From: Bacillota bacterium
GTDB lineage: Bacteria > Bacillota > Clostridia > Acetivibrionales > DSM-1351
DNA: 64,000 nt
Direction of reading: 5' to 3'
NCBI GenBank assembly: GCA_023412275.1
Contig: JAEYNY010000068.1
Span: 24,064 to 88,063, forward strand
Shown here: in pieces, positions 1 through 9,140 of the stretch
Layout: each line of letters opens with the position of its first letter
Position numbering within the stretch: position 1 is the first letter of the stretch
Made by a program: the position numbers and the translations under genes
Notes under the pieces: generated by a model
The model's input: the letters and a program-made list of their open reading frames with translations, nothing else
The model's database searches: none
Told to the model about the DNA's origin: nothing

Positions 1-415
1 CATGCCAGTGCAAAAGTTCCATAACCTTTGGTGGATCATTGTTTATCCGTGCAATCAAGTCTCCGGTTTGTGCATTGCTTAAAAATGATGCCTTTATCCT
101 TAATATCCTATCGAAAAGCTTCTTCCGTATGTCAAAAACGAATTTTGTCACAAGATATGCCCATTCCATATTCAGAATAATCTGAATAGCCTGTTCTCCG
201 ATAAAAATAATCGTGTATGCAATAGCCACCATTTTGAACAGCTTCCAGTCACCCTTGTAAAAAACTTTGTCAATCATAAATGCAAAAATGTATGGATATA
301 TCAGATATACAAAAGATGCCGCCAGTATGGTCAGAAATAGATTTACAAAACACACGGAATATGGTTTCATAAATCCCAGTATTGTGTTGACGGGTTTTGA
401 TTTTATTTTAATCAA
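1..415 (-). CDS. ABC transporter, N-terminal membrane domain (cut by window edge)
   Basis: Only the first ~138 residues are inside the window; the gene runs off the left edge. They form the N-terminal half of an ABC exporter membrane domain: hydrophobic helices around residues 15-35 and 55-75, then a segment ending in an Ala-Arg-Ile-Asn-Asn-Asp stretch like the 'GDLxxRxxxD' region of ABC exporters. The start is a TTG placed 8 bases after a perfect AAGGAGGTGA site; no ATG fits as well. It is the last visible gene of the minus-strand biosynthetic operon, 35 bases after the PaaK-like gene, so it probably exports the product. The ATPase domain cannot be seen. Confidence 0.85.
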   Translation of the reverse strand, partial: MIKIKSKPVNTILGFMKPYSVCFVNLFLTILAASFVYLIYPYIFAFMIDKVFYKGDWKLFKMVAIAYTIIFIGEQAIQIILNMEWAYLVTKFVFDIRKKLFDRILRIKASFLSNAQTGDLIARINNDPPKVMELLHWH

Positions 416-450
416 ATTAAAGTCACCTCCTTATGAACCGCAGTACCTTT

Positions 451-1635
451 TTATGTATTTATCAAGGAGTAAAATATCTTGGTCTTTCCAGAAGGAAGCG
501 GCGGTAAACTGTCAACAAATTGGAATTGAATTCGGGTGTCTGCTCCTAATCCGTTTCGTATATATTCTGTAAAAAAGTTGGTTACATTTTCTTTATAATC
601 ACCCTGCATTGCAATGTAGAATATAAAATCCTTTGGTGTTGTCTGCATCACTTTGAAGCCTTCAATACAATCAAACCCTTTTCGGATGAACTTATAAACT
701 CCGCGTTTAAAAAACAGTTCCCCCGGAATGTTTTTACTGTTTTGAATCAGGTCACTGGTACGCCCTCCAAGTAGTTTAATAACCTGAGAAGTTCTGCCGC
801 ATTTACAGGTGTAATAATCAACCATGCCCAGATCGTGCGTATTGTACCTTATCAAAGGCATCAGTTTATTATACAGGCTCGTTATTACAATCTCCCCTGC
901 ATTTTCCTCTGTATATGCATTGGACGGAAGTTGCTCAACGTACATCAAAGAATCCTGTACATGCATGCTGCCATGGGGGCACTCATACGCAATACACCAT
1001 GATTCTATGCAGCCGTAATGGTTTATGGTTTTACATCCAAGTATTTTTTCTATATACTCTCTCTGTTCAGGATCCGCAAATTCTCCCATATTTTCAAAAA
1101 CGGTGATAGTTTTATTCTTATAGCTTAAATATCCCTCTTCAACTAACCTTGCATACTTTTCGATTGCTGAAATAGGACCGGAAATCCATCGAGGCTCCAA
1201 GCTGCACATTTTTTCAAAGCATTTCTTCATATTTTGGGGATCATACAGAAAGAAATTCCCAATCTGTTTATATGTTTTCAGGTCATGAAATGAAATATAA
1301 TTGTCCAGAGTTACTTTCGGGTCATGCTTATACCTCTGTTTCCAGATATTAGCCGTAGCAATAAGCCTTTCATACCTTGTTTTCTGGCACTTGAGCGGAA
1401 CCCCTGAAGACCCGCTTGTAAATTCCTCTATTTTAATTTCGTTAGTATGGGAAAAATAAGTGTTGTAATTATCTCTTATATCTTTTTTTTGCAATATTGG
1501 GAATTTTCTCAGGCTGTTTTCCACATCCCCATTTAATGAAATATTCAACTTTCCCATAAGTTCTCTGTAAAAATCATTATTCTCATTTAGATACCTAAGA
1601 AGTTCAGTTAGGTTTTCCCGTTGTTCGGATTTCAT
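451..1635 (-). CDS. PaaK/CapK-like adenylate-forming enzyme
   Basis: About 394 residues, related to phenylacetate-CoA ligase and the CapK family of adenylate-forming enzymes. Visible signatures are the AMP-binding loop TSGSSGVPLK (near residue 75), the YGCIESW motif in mid-protein, and RYNTHDLG, with a Cys-x-Cys-Gly-Arg knuckle after it. These enzymes activate a carboxylic acid as an acyl-adenylate and pass it to CoA or another acceptor. It follows an acyl-carrier protein and a second ligase by ~25 bases, so it may load or transfer an acyl group during assembly of the cluster product (inference). TTG at 1638 directly precedes the chosen ATG, and either could be used with the GGGAGGGG site. 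Substrate unknown. Confidence 0.85.
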   Translation of the reverse strand: MKSEQRENLTELLRYLNENNDFYRELMGKLNISLNGDVENSLRKFPILQKKDIRDNYNTYFSHTNEIKIEEFTSGSSGVPLKCQKTRYERLIATANIWKQRYKHDPKVTLDNYISFHDLKTYKQIGNFFLYDPQNMKKCFEKMCSLEPRWISGPISAIEKYARLVEEGYLSYKNKTITVFENMGEFADPEQREYIEKILGCKTINHYGCIESWCIAYECPHGSMHVQDSLMYVEQLPSNAYTEENAGEIVITSLYNKLMPLIRYNTHDLGMVDYYTCKCGRTSQVIKLLGGRTSDLIQNSKNIPGELFFKRGVYKFIRKGFDCIEGFKVMQTTPKDFIFYIAMQGDYKENVTNFFTEYIRNGLGADTRIQFQFVDSLPPLPSGKTKIFYSLINT

Positions 1636-1661
1636 CAAAGTATATCCCCTCCCACTTGGAT

Positions 1662-1925
1662 TCAGACATTTTTTTCTGATAGCCTTTTTAAAACATATTC
1701 TTTAAGTAGCTTATACTTCGAAACCAGCTTCACCATGGAATCCTGATTTTGAATACTTATTCCGAATGCAATTTCTATATCCCATACAAGTCTCAGCATT
1801 TGTAAAGAATCCAGTACGAAATCCCGTACAAGATCTGTTTCATCAGTTATATCTTCTTCCGACACATTCATCAGCAGGTTTTTAATAATCAATTCCTTTA
1901 ATTTTGCTTCAACAGTATTGTCCAT
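1662..1925 (-). CDS. Acyl-carrier protein
   Basis: 87-residue acidic protein with the carrier-protein fold pattern and an Asp-Ser-Leu motif. Ser40 is the expected phosphopantetheine attachment site. The start ATG has a GGAGG site 8 bases upstream. It lies between an acyl-AMP ligase (upstream) and a PaaK-like ligase (downstream), the usual arrangement for a dedicated, non-fatty-acid-synthase carrier that receives an activated acid. Together with the BtrH-like protein encoded upstream it recalls the butirosin side-chain machinery, where an acyl group built on carrier BtrI is moved to the sugar acceptor by BtrH. The acyl group here is unknown. Confidence 0.92.
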   Translation of the reverse strand: MDNTVEAKLKELIIKNLLMNVSEEDITDETDLVRDFVLDSLQMLRLVWDIEIAFGISIQNQDSMVKLVSKYKLLKEYVLKRLSEKNV

Positions 1926-1946
1926 TCTACGTACCTCCTACAGAGT

Positions 1947-3461
1947 CTATATTTTTATTTCCTGATTTCTTACAATTTTGCCATTGGGGTTCTTTTCCAA
2001 TCCCGCTACAAAGTGTACTTCTCTGGGAACCTTGTAATCCTCAAGATTTTGCCTGCAATACAGCAACACTTCCCTAAGCTCCGGCACACATTCATCCTCC
2101 GCAACCAAATACGCTGTAATTTTCTGACCGAGGAAGCTGTCGCTTTCTCCCCTTACCAGAGCTTCAGTAATTCCCGGACAGCTCCCCAGCACCTTTTCAA
2201 TTTCCTCGGGATATACATTCTTTCCCGATTGAATAATTAAGTTATCTTTCCTGCCCATCACATACAGAAAACCAGCTTCATCTCTGTAACCGAAATCACC
2301 CGTATGTAGTAATTCATCCCGCAGTACCTTTTTTGTCAATTGGGTGTTTTTGTAATATCCCAGCATCACATTGGGGCCTTTGACAACGATTTCACCAATA
2401 CTTCCGGGGCCTTGGAAATTTCCGACTTCATCAACGATAAAAAGTTCAATATCTTTAATGGCTTTTCCTGACGAGCCTTGCTTTTTCAAAAGCTCCTCAC
2501 CGTCCAGATAGGTTACTCTCGGAGATGCCTCTGTCAGGCCGTAGGAATAAATCAGGTTTACCCCCGGAAATTTTTCATGGAGCATTTTAATCTCTGAGTA
2601 CCCTATGCCGGCTCCATAAAAGTTCAAAATTCTCAGCTTTTCAAAAAAACAGCTTTTAAAGTCCCTATGTCTCACCAAGGTAAATAATATGGAAGGAACA
2701 GCAAAAAATACGGTAATTTCTTTCTTTTCCATTAGTTGCAGGATTACTGAAGGAGTGGGTAAATCTCCCGTTAAGTACAATGAACACCCATTAAATAATG
2801 AAATTAGCATTTCCCCTGTTATACTAGAGGCATGATTTATATTTTTTACCAGAAGCACCCTGTCGTCAGGCGACAACCGCAGATAAGCGGAAATTGCCTT
2901 TGCATTGCTGGTAATATTTTTATTGGACAGCATAACGCCTTTTGGTATGCCGGTGGTGCCGGATGAAAAAAGTATCAATGCCAAATCCTCATAATTGCTA
3001 TCACTTGATTCATATACCTTTTCCTTCAATTGAGGTGCTTCTGGCAGTGTAATACACTCAGTGACACCATCCGTATTGACGATGAATATACTCTGCATTT
3101 TTAAACAAACTTCCGGCGTTACTGCGTTATATACACCCTGATATTGCTTTGAACTGATGATAAACTTGATATCATAGAAATTTATTATATTCACCAATTT
3201 ATTCACACCGGTATTTACATAAACAGGTACAATAATCCCGCCGCATCGATTAACCGCAAAAAATGACAGTATGAATTCGATTGAATTGGCCAGAAGCAGT
3301 GCGACATGATCCCCTTTTTTAACACCTTTTGCAGCTAAGTCCTCAGAAAGTTCCAGAATTCTTATATACAATTCGCCGTAGGTCATATCACGTTCATCGC
3401 AGCTTACGGCAATTTTGTCACGGTATTTTTCAACGGATTCTTCAAGTAAATCAATAATCAT
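1947..3461 (-). CDS. Acyl-AMP ligase / acyl-CoA synthetase family
   Basis: 504-residue ANL-superfamily enzyme with all core motifs: phosphate loop SSGTTGIPKGV (~residue 167), YGLTEASPR (~307), TGDFGYRDE (~388), the hinge region GRKDNLIIQSGKNVYPEEIE, and the terminal PNGKI lysine (~495). It should activate a fatty or aryl acid as AMP-ester and transfer it to a thiol. It sits 21 bases upstream of the acyl-carrier gene, so that carrier is the likely acceptor. Start ATG with AGGAG 7 bases upstream. Length is normal for the family; the acid cannot be deduced from sequence alone. Confidence 0.93.
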   Translation of the reverse strand: MIIDLLEESVEKYRDKIAVSCDERDMTYGELYIRILELSEDLAAKGVKKGDHVALLLANSIEFILSFFAVNRCGGIIVPVYVNTGVNKLVNIINFYDIKFIISSKQYQGVYNAVTPEVCLKMQSIFIVNTDGVTECITLPEAPQLKEKVYESSDSNYEDLALILFSSGTTGIPKGVMLSNKNITSNAKAISAYLRLSPDDRVLLVKNINHASSITGEMLISLFNGCSLYLTGDLPTPSVILQLMEKKEITVFFAVPSILFTLVRHRDFKSCFFEKLRILNFYGAGIGYSEIKMLHEKFPGVNLIYSYGLTEASPRVTYLDGEELLKKQGSSGKAIKDIELFIVDEVGNFQGPGSIGEIVVKGPNVMLGYYKNTQLTKKVLRDELLHTGDFGYRDEAGFLYVMGRKDNLIIQSGKNVYPEEIEKVLGSCPGITEALVRGESDSFLGQKITAYLVAEDECVPELREVLLYCRQNLEDYKVPREVHFVAGLEKNPNGKIVRNQEIKI

Positions 3462-3494
3462 CGTTATACTCCTGACTTTTTAAATAATACGGGG

Positions 3495-5057
3495 TTATTT
3501 TCCCATTGAAATTCCATATATGAGGATATTCGGATAATTGGGAAGCTGTATTTCTGTTACTTCCTTATTTGTATTTAAAGCATGTTCTCTCAAAAACAAA
3601 TGCCCTTTATTCTCCGATCTTCCGACTATATCTTTCCTGACTTCAATAAGATTTCCTGAGTAAAATACTGATTCCCCGAATAACGGTACTCCTGAGTCGT
3701 AACATGTAAAGCCTATGTAAAATTCCTGTTTTTCTCCATCCGAGTATGTTACACTCATTTTCTCCGAAAAGCTTCCCCAGAAAGAGCACCCCACAAGCAT
3801 AATGCTCTTGTACTTACCCGAAGGAATCTTAATAGTCTGACCGGTGCAGGAGATATTATCATAGGTTTCCTCAAGTATACAGGGAAGACTAAAATGTAAT
3901 TTGTCCGGGTCTGCCACTTTCAACTCTTCAAAATCAAGGGTGTTGAAGTTGTATGTTTCCGTCATTTCACCGGTACCTTTATTATTCAGATATTCCTTCA
4001 ACTCGACAAAAACAAAATCTTTAACCTTTTCTTCCGAAGGAGCTTGTTTTGAGGGTAATTTCACCGGGTCTGCCACAATACCTTTCTCTGTGCATTCAAG
4101 GATTAAATGTGCCATTTTCTCCTCCAACACTGAGGCCTCCTGGATTTTTTCCGCAATCATTTTGCAGGCCGCCTTATCCGGACTGCCAGTATAGAAGTGC
4201 CTGATCATTTGGTATTTCACTAAATGCCAAATGTTGGATATGGTTTTGAAATTTTCATACAATTTATCAAATTTGTTTATATGGTACAGGTCATCAACAT
4301 ACTTTAGTGTACTGGAAAATAAAAATCTGCCCCTGCCAAGGGTTTCAATATTTCTTATGATACCTGCGTTAAGTGGATGATGATGCCCTTTTATCTCCAG
4401 AGAGAAATCCATTGTTTCCCTCACGCAGTCAGCTAAATCTCTCATGCTGTCAAATGAATTAATTGAATACCCGTCCCCCAGCATTCGTTTTGCCCTGTCT
4501 CCCAAAAGTTTTCGCCAGTTTATATCCTTTGCCTCATTCCCCATGGGTAAAAAAACGGTATATTGCTTATGTCCTTTCAGAAAGTCGTCCAACGGCAATA
4601 ATACGACCCGTTTAAGGGAATGTATATCTATGCAGTAAATCCCGTTTTCTTCCATTCCTACTACCATCATTAATGTCTCATAGTGGGTATCTTTTTCATA
4701 CTGATGTGCCCATGGCAGGTAGAAGGAATCCATCATTACTGATATGGGACGATTTTGTTCCAGCTCGGTTTTTATGACATACATAATGTCCTTTCCGACA
4801 TAGTCCTCGTGCCACAAAACCCTAATACCGTGGAATTCCTCCAAATGCCCCCACATCCACCAATCCTCAATAAATCCCGTGTATATCCTCCCCCCCAATG
4901 TTCCCTCAGGGCTTTGCTCCGGGGGAAGGAAATCAAACTTCCAAGCATCAACAAATGCCATTTCATACCTTCGTTTGTAAAAAGTTGATACAGTTGCAAT
5001 CTCACTTTCAACACAATACATATCCTTTTCCTGCTTCAAGCTAATATCTAGCAGCAT
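3495..5057 (-). CDS. BtrH-like (butirosin H N-terminal type) cysteine acyltransferase
   Basis: 520 residues from the chosen start. The N-terminal ~160 residues match the BtrH N-terminal pattern: an early Cys (Cys15), the segment PISVMMDSFYLPWAHQYEK followed by a His and the hydrophobic strand MMVVGMEE, then an Asp in CIDIHS, giving a papain-like Cys/His/Asp arrangement. In butirosin biosynthesis BtrH moves an acyl group from carrier protein to aminoglycoside. The remaining ~350 residues resemble nothing I recognise and end in beta-rich sequence. The ATG at 5057 has GGAGG 9 bases upstream and overlaps the GT8 stop by 17 bases; a longer frame from 5138 would overlap GT8 by 98 bases without a site. 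A role in acylating the cluster's glycan is inference. Confidence 0.7.
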   Translation of the reverse strand: MLLDISLKQEKDMYCVESEIATVSTFYKRRYEMAFVDAWKFDFLPPEQSPEGTLGGRIYTGFIEDWWMWGHLEEFHGIRVLWHEDYVGKDIMYVIKTELEQNRPISVMMDSFYLPWAHQYEKDTHYETLMMVVGMEENGIYCIDIHSLKRVVLLPLDDFLKGHKQYTVFLPMGNEAKDINWRKLLGDRAKRMLGDGYSINSFDSMRDLADCVRETMDFSLEIKGHHHPLNAGIIRNIETLGRGRFLFSSTLKYVDDLYHINKFDKLYENFKTISNIWHLVKYQMIRHFYTGSPDKAACKMIAEKIQEASVLEEKMAHLILECTEKGIVADPVKLPSKQAPSEEKVKDFVFVELKEYLNNKGTGEMTETYNFNTLDFEELKVADPDKLHFSLPCILEETYDNISCTGQTIKIPSGKYKSIMLVGCSFWGSFSEKMSVTYSDGEKQEFYIGFTCYDSGVPLFGESVFYSGNLIEVRKDIVGRSENKGHLFLREHALNTNKEVTEIQLPNYPNILIYGISMGK

Positions 5058-6399
5058 AATCAACAGCCTCCATCTTTTTCTTATCATAACGGTCGGGTTT
5101 TCTGACCACATACCTGTATTTTTCTTCAGATGCTCCAAATTCCATAAAATTTTTTCTTGCTACATTTAAGGCAACCTCATTGGCGCCATTGCTGTCGTCT
5201 GGGTTACACAATTGATAAAAATCATACTCCCATCCGCAGATTTCACACACTTCTTCAGTATTTGGCGGCTCTTCCTCCAGTGTTTTATAGCCACAGCACG
5301 GACAATTGTAATTTTGCCTTTTCGCCTTTTCCTTTCTTTGTGTAATTCTTATGTAATAAAAAATAAATGGATGTACAATAAGATACAGTAGTTTAAACCA
5401 TAAGGATAAGGTCAATTTTTGGGGTAACCTGGCAGTCTCATGCCGGTATGTGGGTTTTACGTTTCTTCCGTAAAAGTTGATAAAAAGCCTCCCTGCCCAT
5501 GTCTCATAAATGATTTTCAAAAGTATATTTGAAATTGTGCGGTCAGGAGGAATAAAACTCTTCCATGGTGTCATATCAAGATATTTGTAATATTCTTTCT
5601 TAAACGGATGCATGTCCAAATAATTCCACGGCTTAGTTCCTGAATAATAACTGTTTGTATAATGAATTATCCACGGCTCCTTGGCTGCCCTGGTCACATT
5701 TTCACATACCACTTTCCCTTGTTCGTAAAGCTCACAATGTGAAACCTGCTGATTCCATTGAGAAGGCAGCGGCAGCCAACGGTTACATAATACTGCATTT
5801 AGACCGTCCTGATCGGCAAAATAAAATTTTCCTTTATTCTCATGAAGAAACTTGCAGATAATTTTCGAAATATCCTCTTCTCTCCATTTGACCAGATTAA
5901 TTAGCAGGACTCCGGCATTAAAGTAGCAGTCTTTCCTTTTCATACCCAGTTTTCTTTTATGTGCTACTGCAAACTCACCTGAGTTTTCAATTCCACAATC
6001 TTCAACAGCCGCTAAAAAATACTGTGATACATCTACTTTCCATAATTCAGCTATATCTTTTTTTACTACGATGTCACAATCAAGATAAATTACTTTTTCA
6101 ATTTTCATGTCAAGCAGCTCAGAAACAAATATTCGAAAGTATGTAGCTTCGCTTGCAGAGGGGCTTTCGCCAAATTTAACATAAAAGTCAGGTTGGATAG
6201 TTATAAAGGAAATTTTACATCCATATGAAGATGTACATGAACAAAGCAACTCCTTATCACCTTCTGTTATCCCCCCATCAATAACATAAAATTCCAAATT
6301 TGTTTTCATGGAAGTATTTTCAAGCAATGAAGTAAGCGTGACCCCTAAATGCTGGACATAGTGACTGTCACATGCAGAAACTATCTTTATTGTTTCCAT
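5041..6399 (-). CDS. GT8 glycosyltransferase fused to a CPCC cysteine-rich domain
   Basis: 452 residues. Residues 1-300 are a family 8 retaining glycosyltransferase: N-terminal IKIVSACDSHY, the metal-binding DCD at 107-109 (IYLDCD), FADQDGLNAV, and the IIHYT...KPW signature. A hydrophobic stretch near residue 340 suggests membrane association. Residues 366-452 are a CPCC cysteine-rich domain: CPCCGYKT, then CEICGWEYD and GANEVAL...NFMEFG, four cysteines arranged as two CxxC knuckles, probably zinc binding. This domain usually occurs alone, so its fusion to GT8 is unusual. A paralog with the same architecture starts the operon (14577-16085). Donor sugar unknown; UDP-sugar is typical of GT8. 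Confidence 0.9.
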   Translation of the reverse strand: METIKIVSACDSHYVQHLGVTLTSLLENTSMKTNLEFYVIDGGITEGDKELLCSCTSSYGCKISFITIQPDFYVKFGESPSASEATYFRIFVSELLDMKIEKVIYLDCDIVVKKDIAELWKVDVSQYFLAAVEDCGIENSGEFAVAHKRKLGMKRKDCYFNAGVLLINLVKWREEDISKIICKFLHENKGKFYFADQDGLNAVLCNRWLPLPSQWNQQVSHCELYEQGKVVCENVTRAAKEPWIIHYTNSYYSGTKPWNYLDMHPFKKEYYKYLDMTPWKSFIPPDRTISNILLKIIYETWAGRLFINFYGRNVKPTYRHETARLPQKLTLSLWFKLLYLIVHPFIFYYIRITQRKEKAKRQNYNCPCCGYKTLEEEPPNTEEVCEICGWEYDFYQLCNPDDSNGANEVALNVARKNFMEFGASEEKYRYVVRKPDRYDKKKMEAVDYAARY

Positions 6400-6499
6400 A
6401 TTATCCCCCTCACAAGAAGTGGCTTAAAATATTCGTTTGCTATGTCATTTTTTGTTCACCCTGACGTAAATCCGAATTTTAACTATGGCTAATTACCAG

Positions 6500-7492
6500 T
6501 TACTTTTTAAGACCATACTTTTCTTTATATTGTCTATATGCTATGCGTAGCTCCAAAGCTTTCTCCTCAGGTCTGGTAGGGTTAATATGAGCCCATGCAC
6601 CAGTTTCACCAGCTGCATTAAACTTTTGACTTCGCTCTGACCTCATGGGAGAAAAAAATTCTATATGAAAGTGGGAATGTGCTCCAAAATCCCCGCTGTT
6701 TACAGGCCCCTGTTGCATGCACATCATATACGGGAAGGGATAATTGAACAGCATATCGAAACTTCCTGTAATATCCTTTAATATACCTGCTAAATCAGAC
6801 TTCTCATAATCATTGAAATGTTCCAGATTATTTCTGTGGTTCTTACTGACAATATATACTCCATAACGGCATTCGCTAAAGAATGGTACAAAGGCTGCAA
6901 AACTATCATTTTCTAAAATTATTCTATCCTTATTTTTTATTTCGTTTTGTAGCATCTCACATATCAGACAACTATTATGCGTTCTGAAATATTCTTCACA
7001 GGATTCAATTTCTACCATTGCCCTTTTGGGTATATAAGAATAGCCGTATATTTGTCCATGAGGATGTGATATGGTAGCCCCTACAAGCTCACCCCGGTTT
7101 TCAAATATGTAAATGTACTTTATTCTTTTATCTGCTTTTAAGGCATTAAACCGTTCGATCCACAACCCCACCAACTTCTCCAGGTGATCCATCGGCAATT
7201 GGTACAGGCTTGCCGTATGCTGGGGTGAATACAAGATAACTTCACATTTGCCATAGGCTTCCTTACTTCTATTAACTTCATGAACATCATCAAAAGGTAA
7301 AGGTTCGTCCGGGAGATTTTGAGACAAGGCGGGAAAGTCATTTTCAAAGCTGTATACATCATAATCCTTGGGTACCTTTCCTGAACTTACACAAAAAGGG
7401 CATTGTTCCTTTGATATTACAGGTCTTCCCTGCCGTTTTGGTGCAATTATTACCCAATCTCTTAATAAAGGATTCCACCGTAGTTCTGCCAT
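6500..7492 (-). CDS. galT: GalT-type hexose-1-phosphate uridylyltransferase
   Basis: About 330 residues of the histidine-triad GalT family. The active-site motif HPHGQ is present (SHPHGQIYGY), preceded by FENRG; metal-site cysteines CPFC lie near residue 34 and a Cys-x-x-Cys occurs at CLICEM. The end pattern SHFHIEFFSPMR matches GalT. GalT swaps UMP between UDP-glucose and a sugar-1-phosphate. No other Leloir gene is nearby; instead the neighbours are heptose genes, so the physiological sugar phosphate may not be galactose (inference). Start ATG at 7492 has AGGA 6 bases upstream; the in-frame ATG at 7498 overlaps that site. Confidence 0.9.
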   Translation of the reverse strand: MAELRWNPLLRDWVIIAPKRQGRPVISKEQCPFCVSSGKVPKDYDVYSFENDFPALSQNLPDEPLPFDDVHEVNRSKEAYGKCEVILYSPQHTASLYQLPMDHLEKLVGLWIERFNALKADKRIKYIYIFENRGELVGATISHPHGQIYGYSYIPKRAMVEIESCEEYFRTHNSCLICEMLQNEIKNKDRIILENDSFAAFVPFFSECRYGVYIVSKNHRNNLEHFNDYEKSDLAGILKDITGSFDMLFNYPFPYMMCMQQGPVNSGDFGAHSHFHIEFFSPMRSERSQKFNAAGETGAWAHINPTRPEEKALELRIAYRQYKEKYGLKK

Positions 7493-7520
7493 AATCATTC
7501 CTGCCTTTATGTAAATAAAT

Positions 7521-8528
7521 TTAAATTTCAGCCCATGTATATCTCTGCAATCCTCTTAAGACTATCTCTTCCTCAGTCTTGATTCTTGAAACTCCTGCAG
7601 CTTTGACAACTTGATCTCTAGCCAAGCCATTTTGGTCTTCTCTTCCAAGTGTTTCAGCTAGTTTAAGGTAAAATTTTATTAAAAGGCTATCTCTATCTTC
7701 TGGACATAGACCTGTTGCCTCGTCATAAATTCTGATTGCCTCCAAAAAGCCTTCTGTGTCAACAGTAGCTTTTTCTGAATAAAATCCTTCTCTTCTTGCT
7801 CGGGAAGCTGAAGGAATACCTTGAGGAATTCTATATAATGATGGAATACCGGCAGCATATACAAACTTTCCTACTGCCGCATACCTTAACCATGTATACT
7901 GATCTTCGGATACTATAACATCTGGGAAAGGATATTTATGCGCTATCTCGGTTTTTACAGCCGTTGCTGAAGTAAGATTGGTGTATCCAGTGATAGTACC
8001 TATTTGTATCCATGCATCTTTCCCTTGCACCGGTTTCTCCCTGTGCCCTTCAAGAATTTCAAGTATGGAAGGAGTCAATGCACTCTCTGGAACAGGTTTC
8101 TTATTTTCGTCAATCACTTTGAATGTAGAATATACAACTCCGGCTTCGGGGTCTTCCATAAAAATTCTTCTAACAGTTTCTAGTCTTTCAGGGTGGGATA
8201 TATCATCAGCATCATTGAAGAGGATAATAGGTGAATTATTTTTATATGCCCATTCAATACCCATATTACGGCTTATTCCCGGTCCATCGTTTGTTTCTTT
8301 AAATATTAAATGAATCTTTTCCGGTTTAAACTCTTTTATTTTTTTTAAGTATTCTCTGGCCTCAAGGGAAGGAGACAAATCATCCACAATAACAATTTGC
8401 CAATTATCGTCAGTCTGACTTAATATTCCATCTACTGCTTGTTCAAGATATTCCCTGCTTTCTTCGTGATTTGAACTCCAATGTGCCATTACAAAGGTTG
8501 CAGTTCCTTTTTTATAATCTGTATTCAC
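7521..8528 (-). CDS. GT2 family glycosyltransferase
   Basis: Family 2 inverting glycosyltransferase with a GT-A fold: first acidic motif IVIVDDLSPS near residue 50, GPGISRNMGIEWA, and the nucleotide/metal DxD-like ILFNDADDISHPERL. A SEDQYTW segment fits the catalytic-base region. No membrane segment is obvious, so it is probably cytoplasmic. The chosen start is a GTG (residue 5 of the longest frame), because the GGAGG that would serve it lies inside the first codons of the longer frame, whose own ATG at 8540 has no site. It follows the gmhA-like gene closely and probably adds one sugar of the cluster's glycan. Confidence 0.88.
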   Translation of the reverse strand: MNTDYKKGTATFVMAHWSSNHEESREYLEQAVDGILSQTDDNWQIVIVDDLSPSLEAREYLKKIKEFKPEKIHLIFKETNDGPGISRNMGIEWAYKNNSPIILFNDADDISHPERLETVRRIFMEDPEAGVVYSTFKVIDENKKPVPESALTPSILEILEGHREKPVQGKDAWIQIGTITGYTNLTSATAVKTEIAHKYPFPDVIVSEDQYTWLRYAAVGKFVYAAGIPSLYRIPQGIPSASRARREGFYSEKATVDTEGFLEAIRIYDEATGLCPEDRDSLLIKFYLKLAETLGREDQNGLARDQVVKAAGVSRIKTEEEIVLRGLQRYTWAEI

Positions 8529-8559
8529 ATTTACCTCCATTATGTATAAAACGACATCT

Positions 8560-9111
8560 TCATTCGGCTACCTTTTCCGACACCCAGATAGAAATGGCAT
8601 GGAGAATTACAGTATGTATTGTTTCAATTAGTTCCATATTGTCTGAATTCACAACAATCGGGAAATCTACCATGGAAGACAGCTTTCCACCACCCATCCC
8701 GGTTAAACCAATAGTATTCATTCCCAAATCCTTTGCAGTGGTTACCGCTTCCAATATGTTCGGAGAGTTCCCGCTTCCGCTTATGGCAATCAGCAGGTCC
8801 GAATCATGGGCTAAGTTTGCAATCTGCATGCTGAATACATTATTATAATTTAAACTTTCAGCCACATTAGTAATAATTGCCATGTTGGAATTTAAGCTGA
8901 TTACACGTATATGGCAGGTATCCATTACAATTTTTGACATAGCAGCGGCAAACAAATTGGCATTTGAGCCGCTTCCTCCATTTCCGCAAATAAATACACT
9001 ACATTTTTTTTTCAATGCATCCAGGACATACTTGGCAGAATTTTCAATTTGCACGTCGGATATAGTGTGTAAAGACTTGTTAAAGTCTTCAATCATTGTT
9101 GACAGGGTCAT
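8560..9111 (-). CDS. gmhA: GmhA-like SIS phosphoheptose isomerase, altered active site
   Basis: 183-residue SIS-domain protein of the sedoheptulose-7-phosphate isomerase family: phosphate-binding CGNGGSGSN (42-50) and ISGSGNSPN. Aligned by eye with E. coli GmhA, the metal/catalytic His61 is Leu53 and Glu65 is Ala57, and Gln172 is Glu, while the C-terminal His180 equivalent is kept. It may therefore be a weak isomerase or a structural partner of the SIS domain in the SIS-HAD protein encoded two genes upstream. Start at 9111 has GAGG 8 bases upstream; the longer frame from 9135 has no site. It follows the heptose kinase directly, which supports a heptose role. Confidence 0.82.
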   Translation of the reverse strand: MTLSTMIEDFNKSLHTISDVQIENSAKYVLDALKKKCSVFICGNGGSGSNANLFAAAMSKIVMDTCHIRVISLNSNMAIITNVAESLNYNNVFSMQIANLAHDSDLLIAISGSGNSPNILEAVTTAKDLGMNTIGLTGMGGGKLSSMVDFPIVVNSDNMELIETIHTVILHAISIWVSEKVAE

Positions 9112-9140
9112 TGCAATTACCTCTTTTCTCCCCATTGCTT

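Noticed and set aside
4772..5138. Longer N-terminal extension of the BtrH-like gene and overlapping frames
   Set aside because: The extension overlaps the GT8 gene by 98 bases and has no ribosome site, whereas the ATG at 5057 has GGAGG at good spacing. Other frames there have no family signature.
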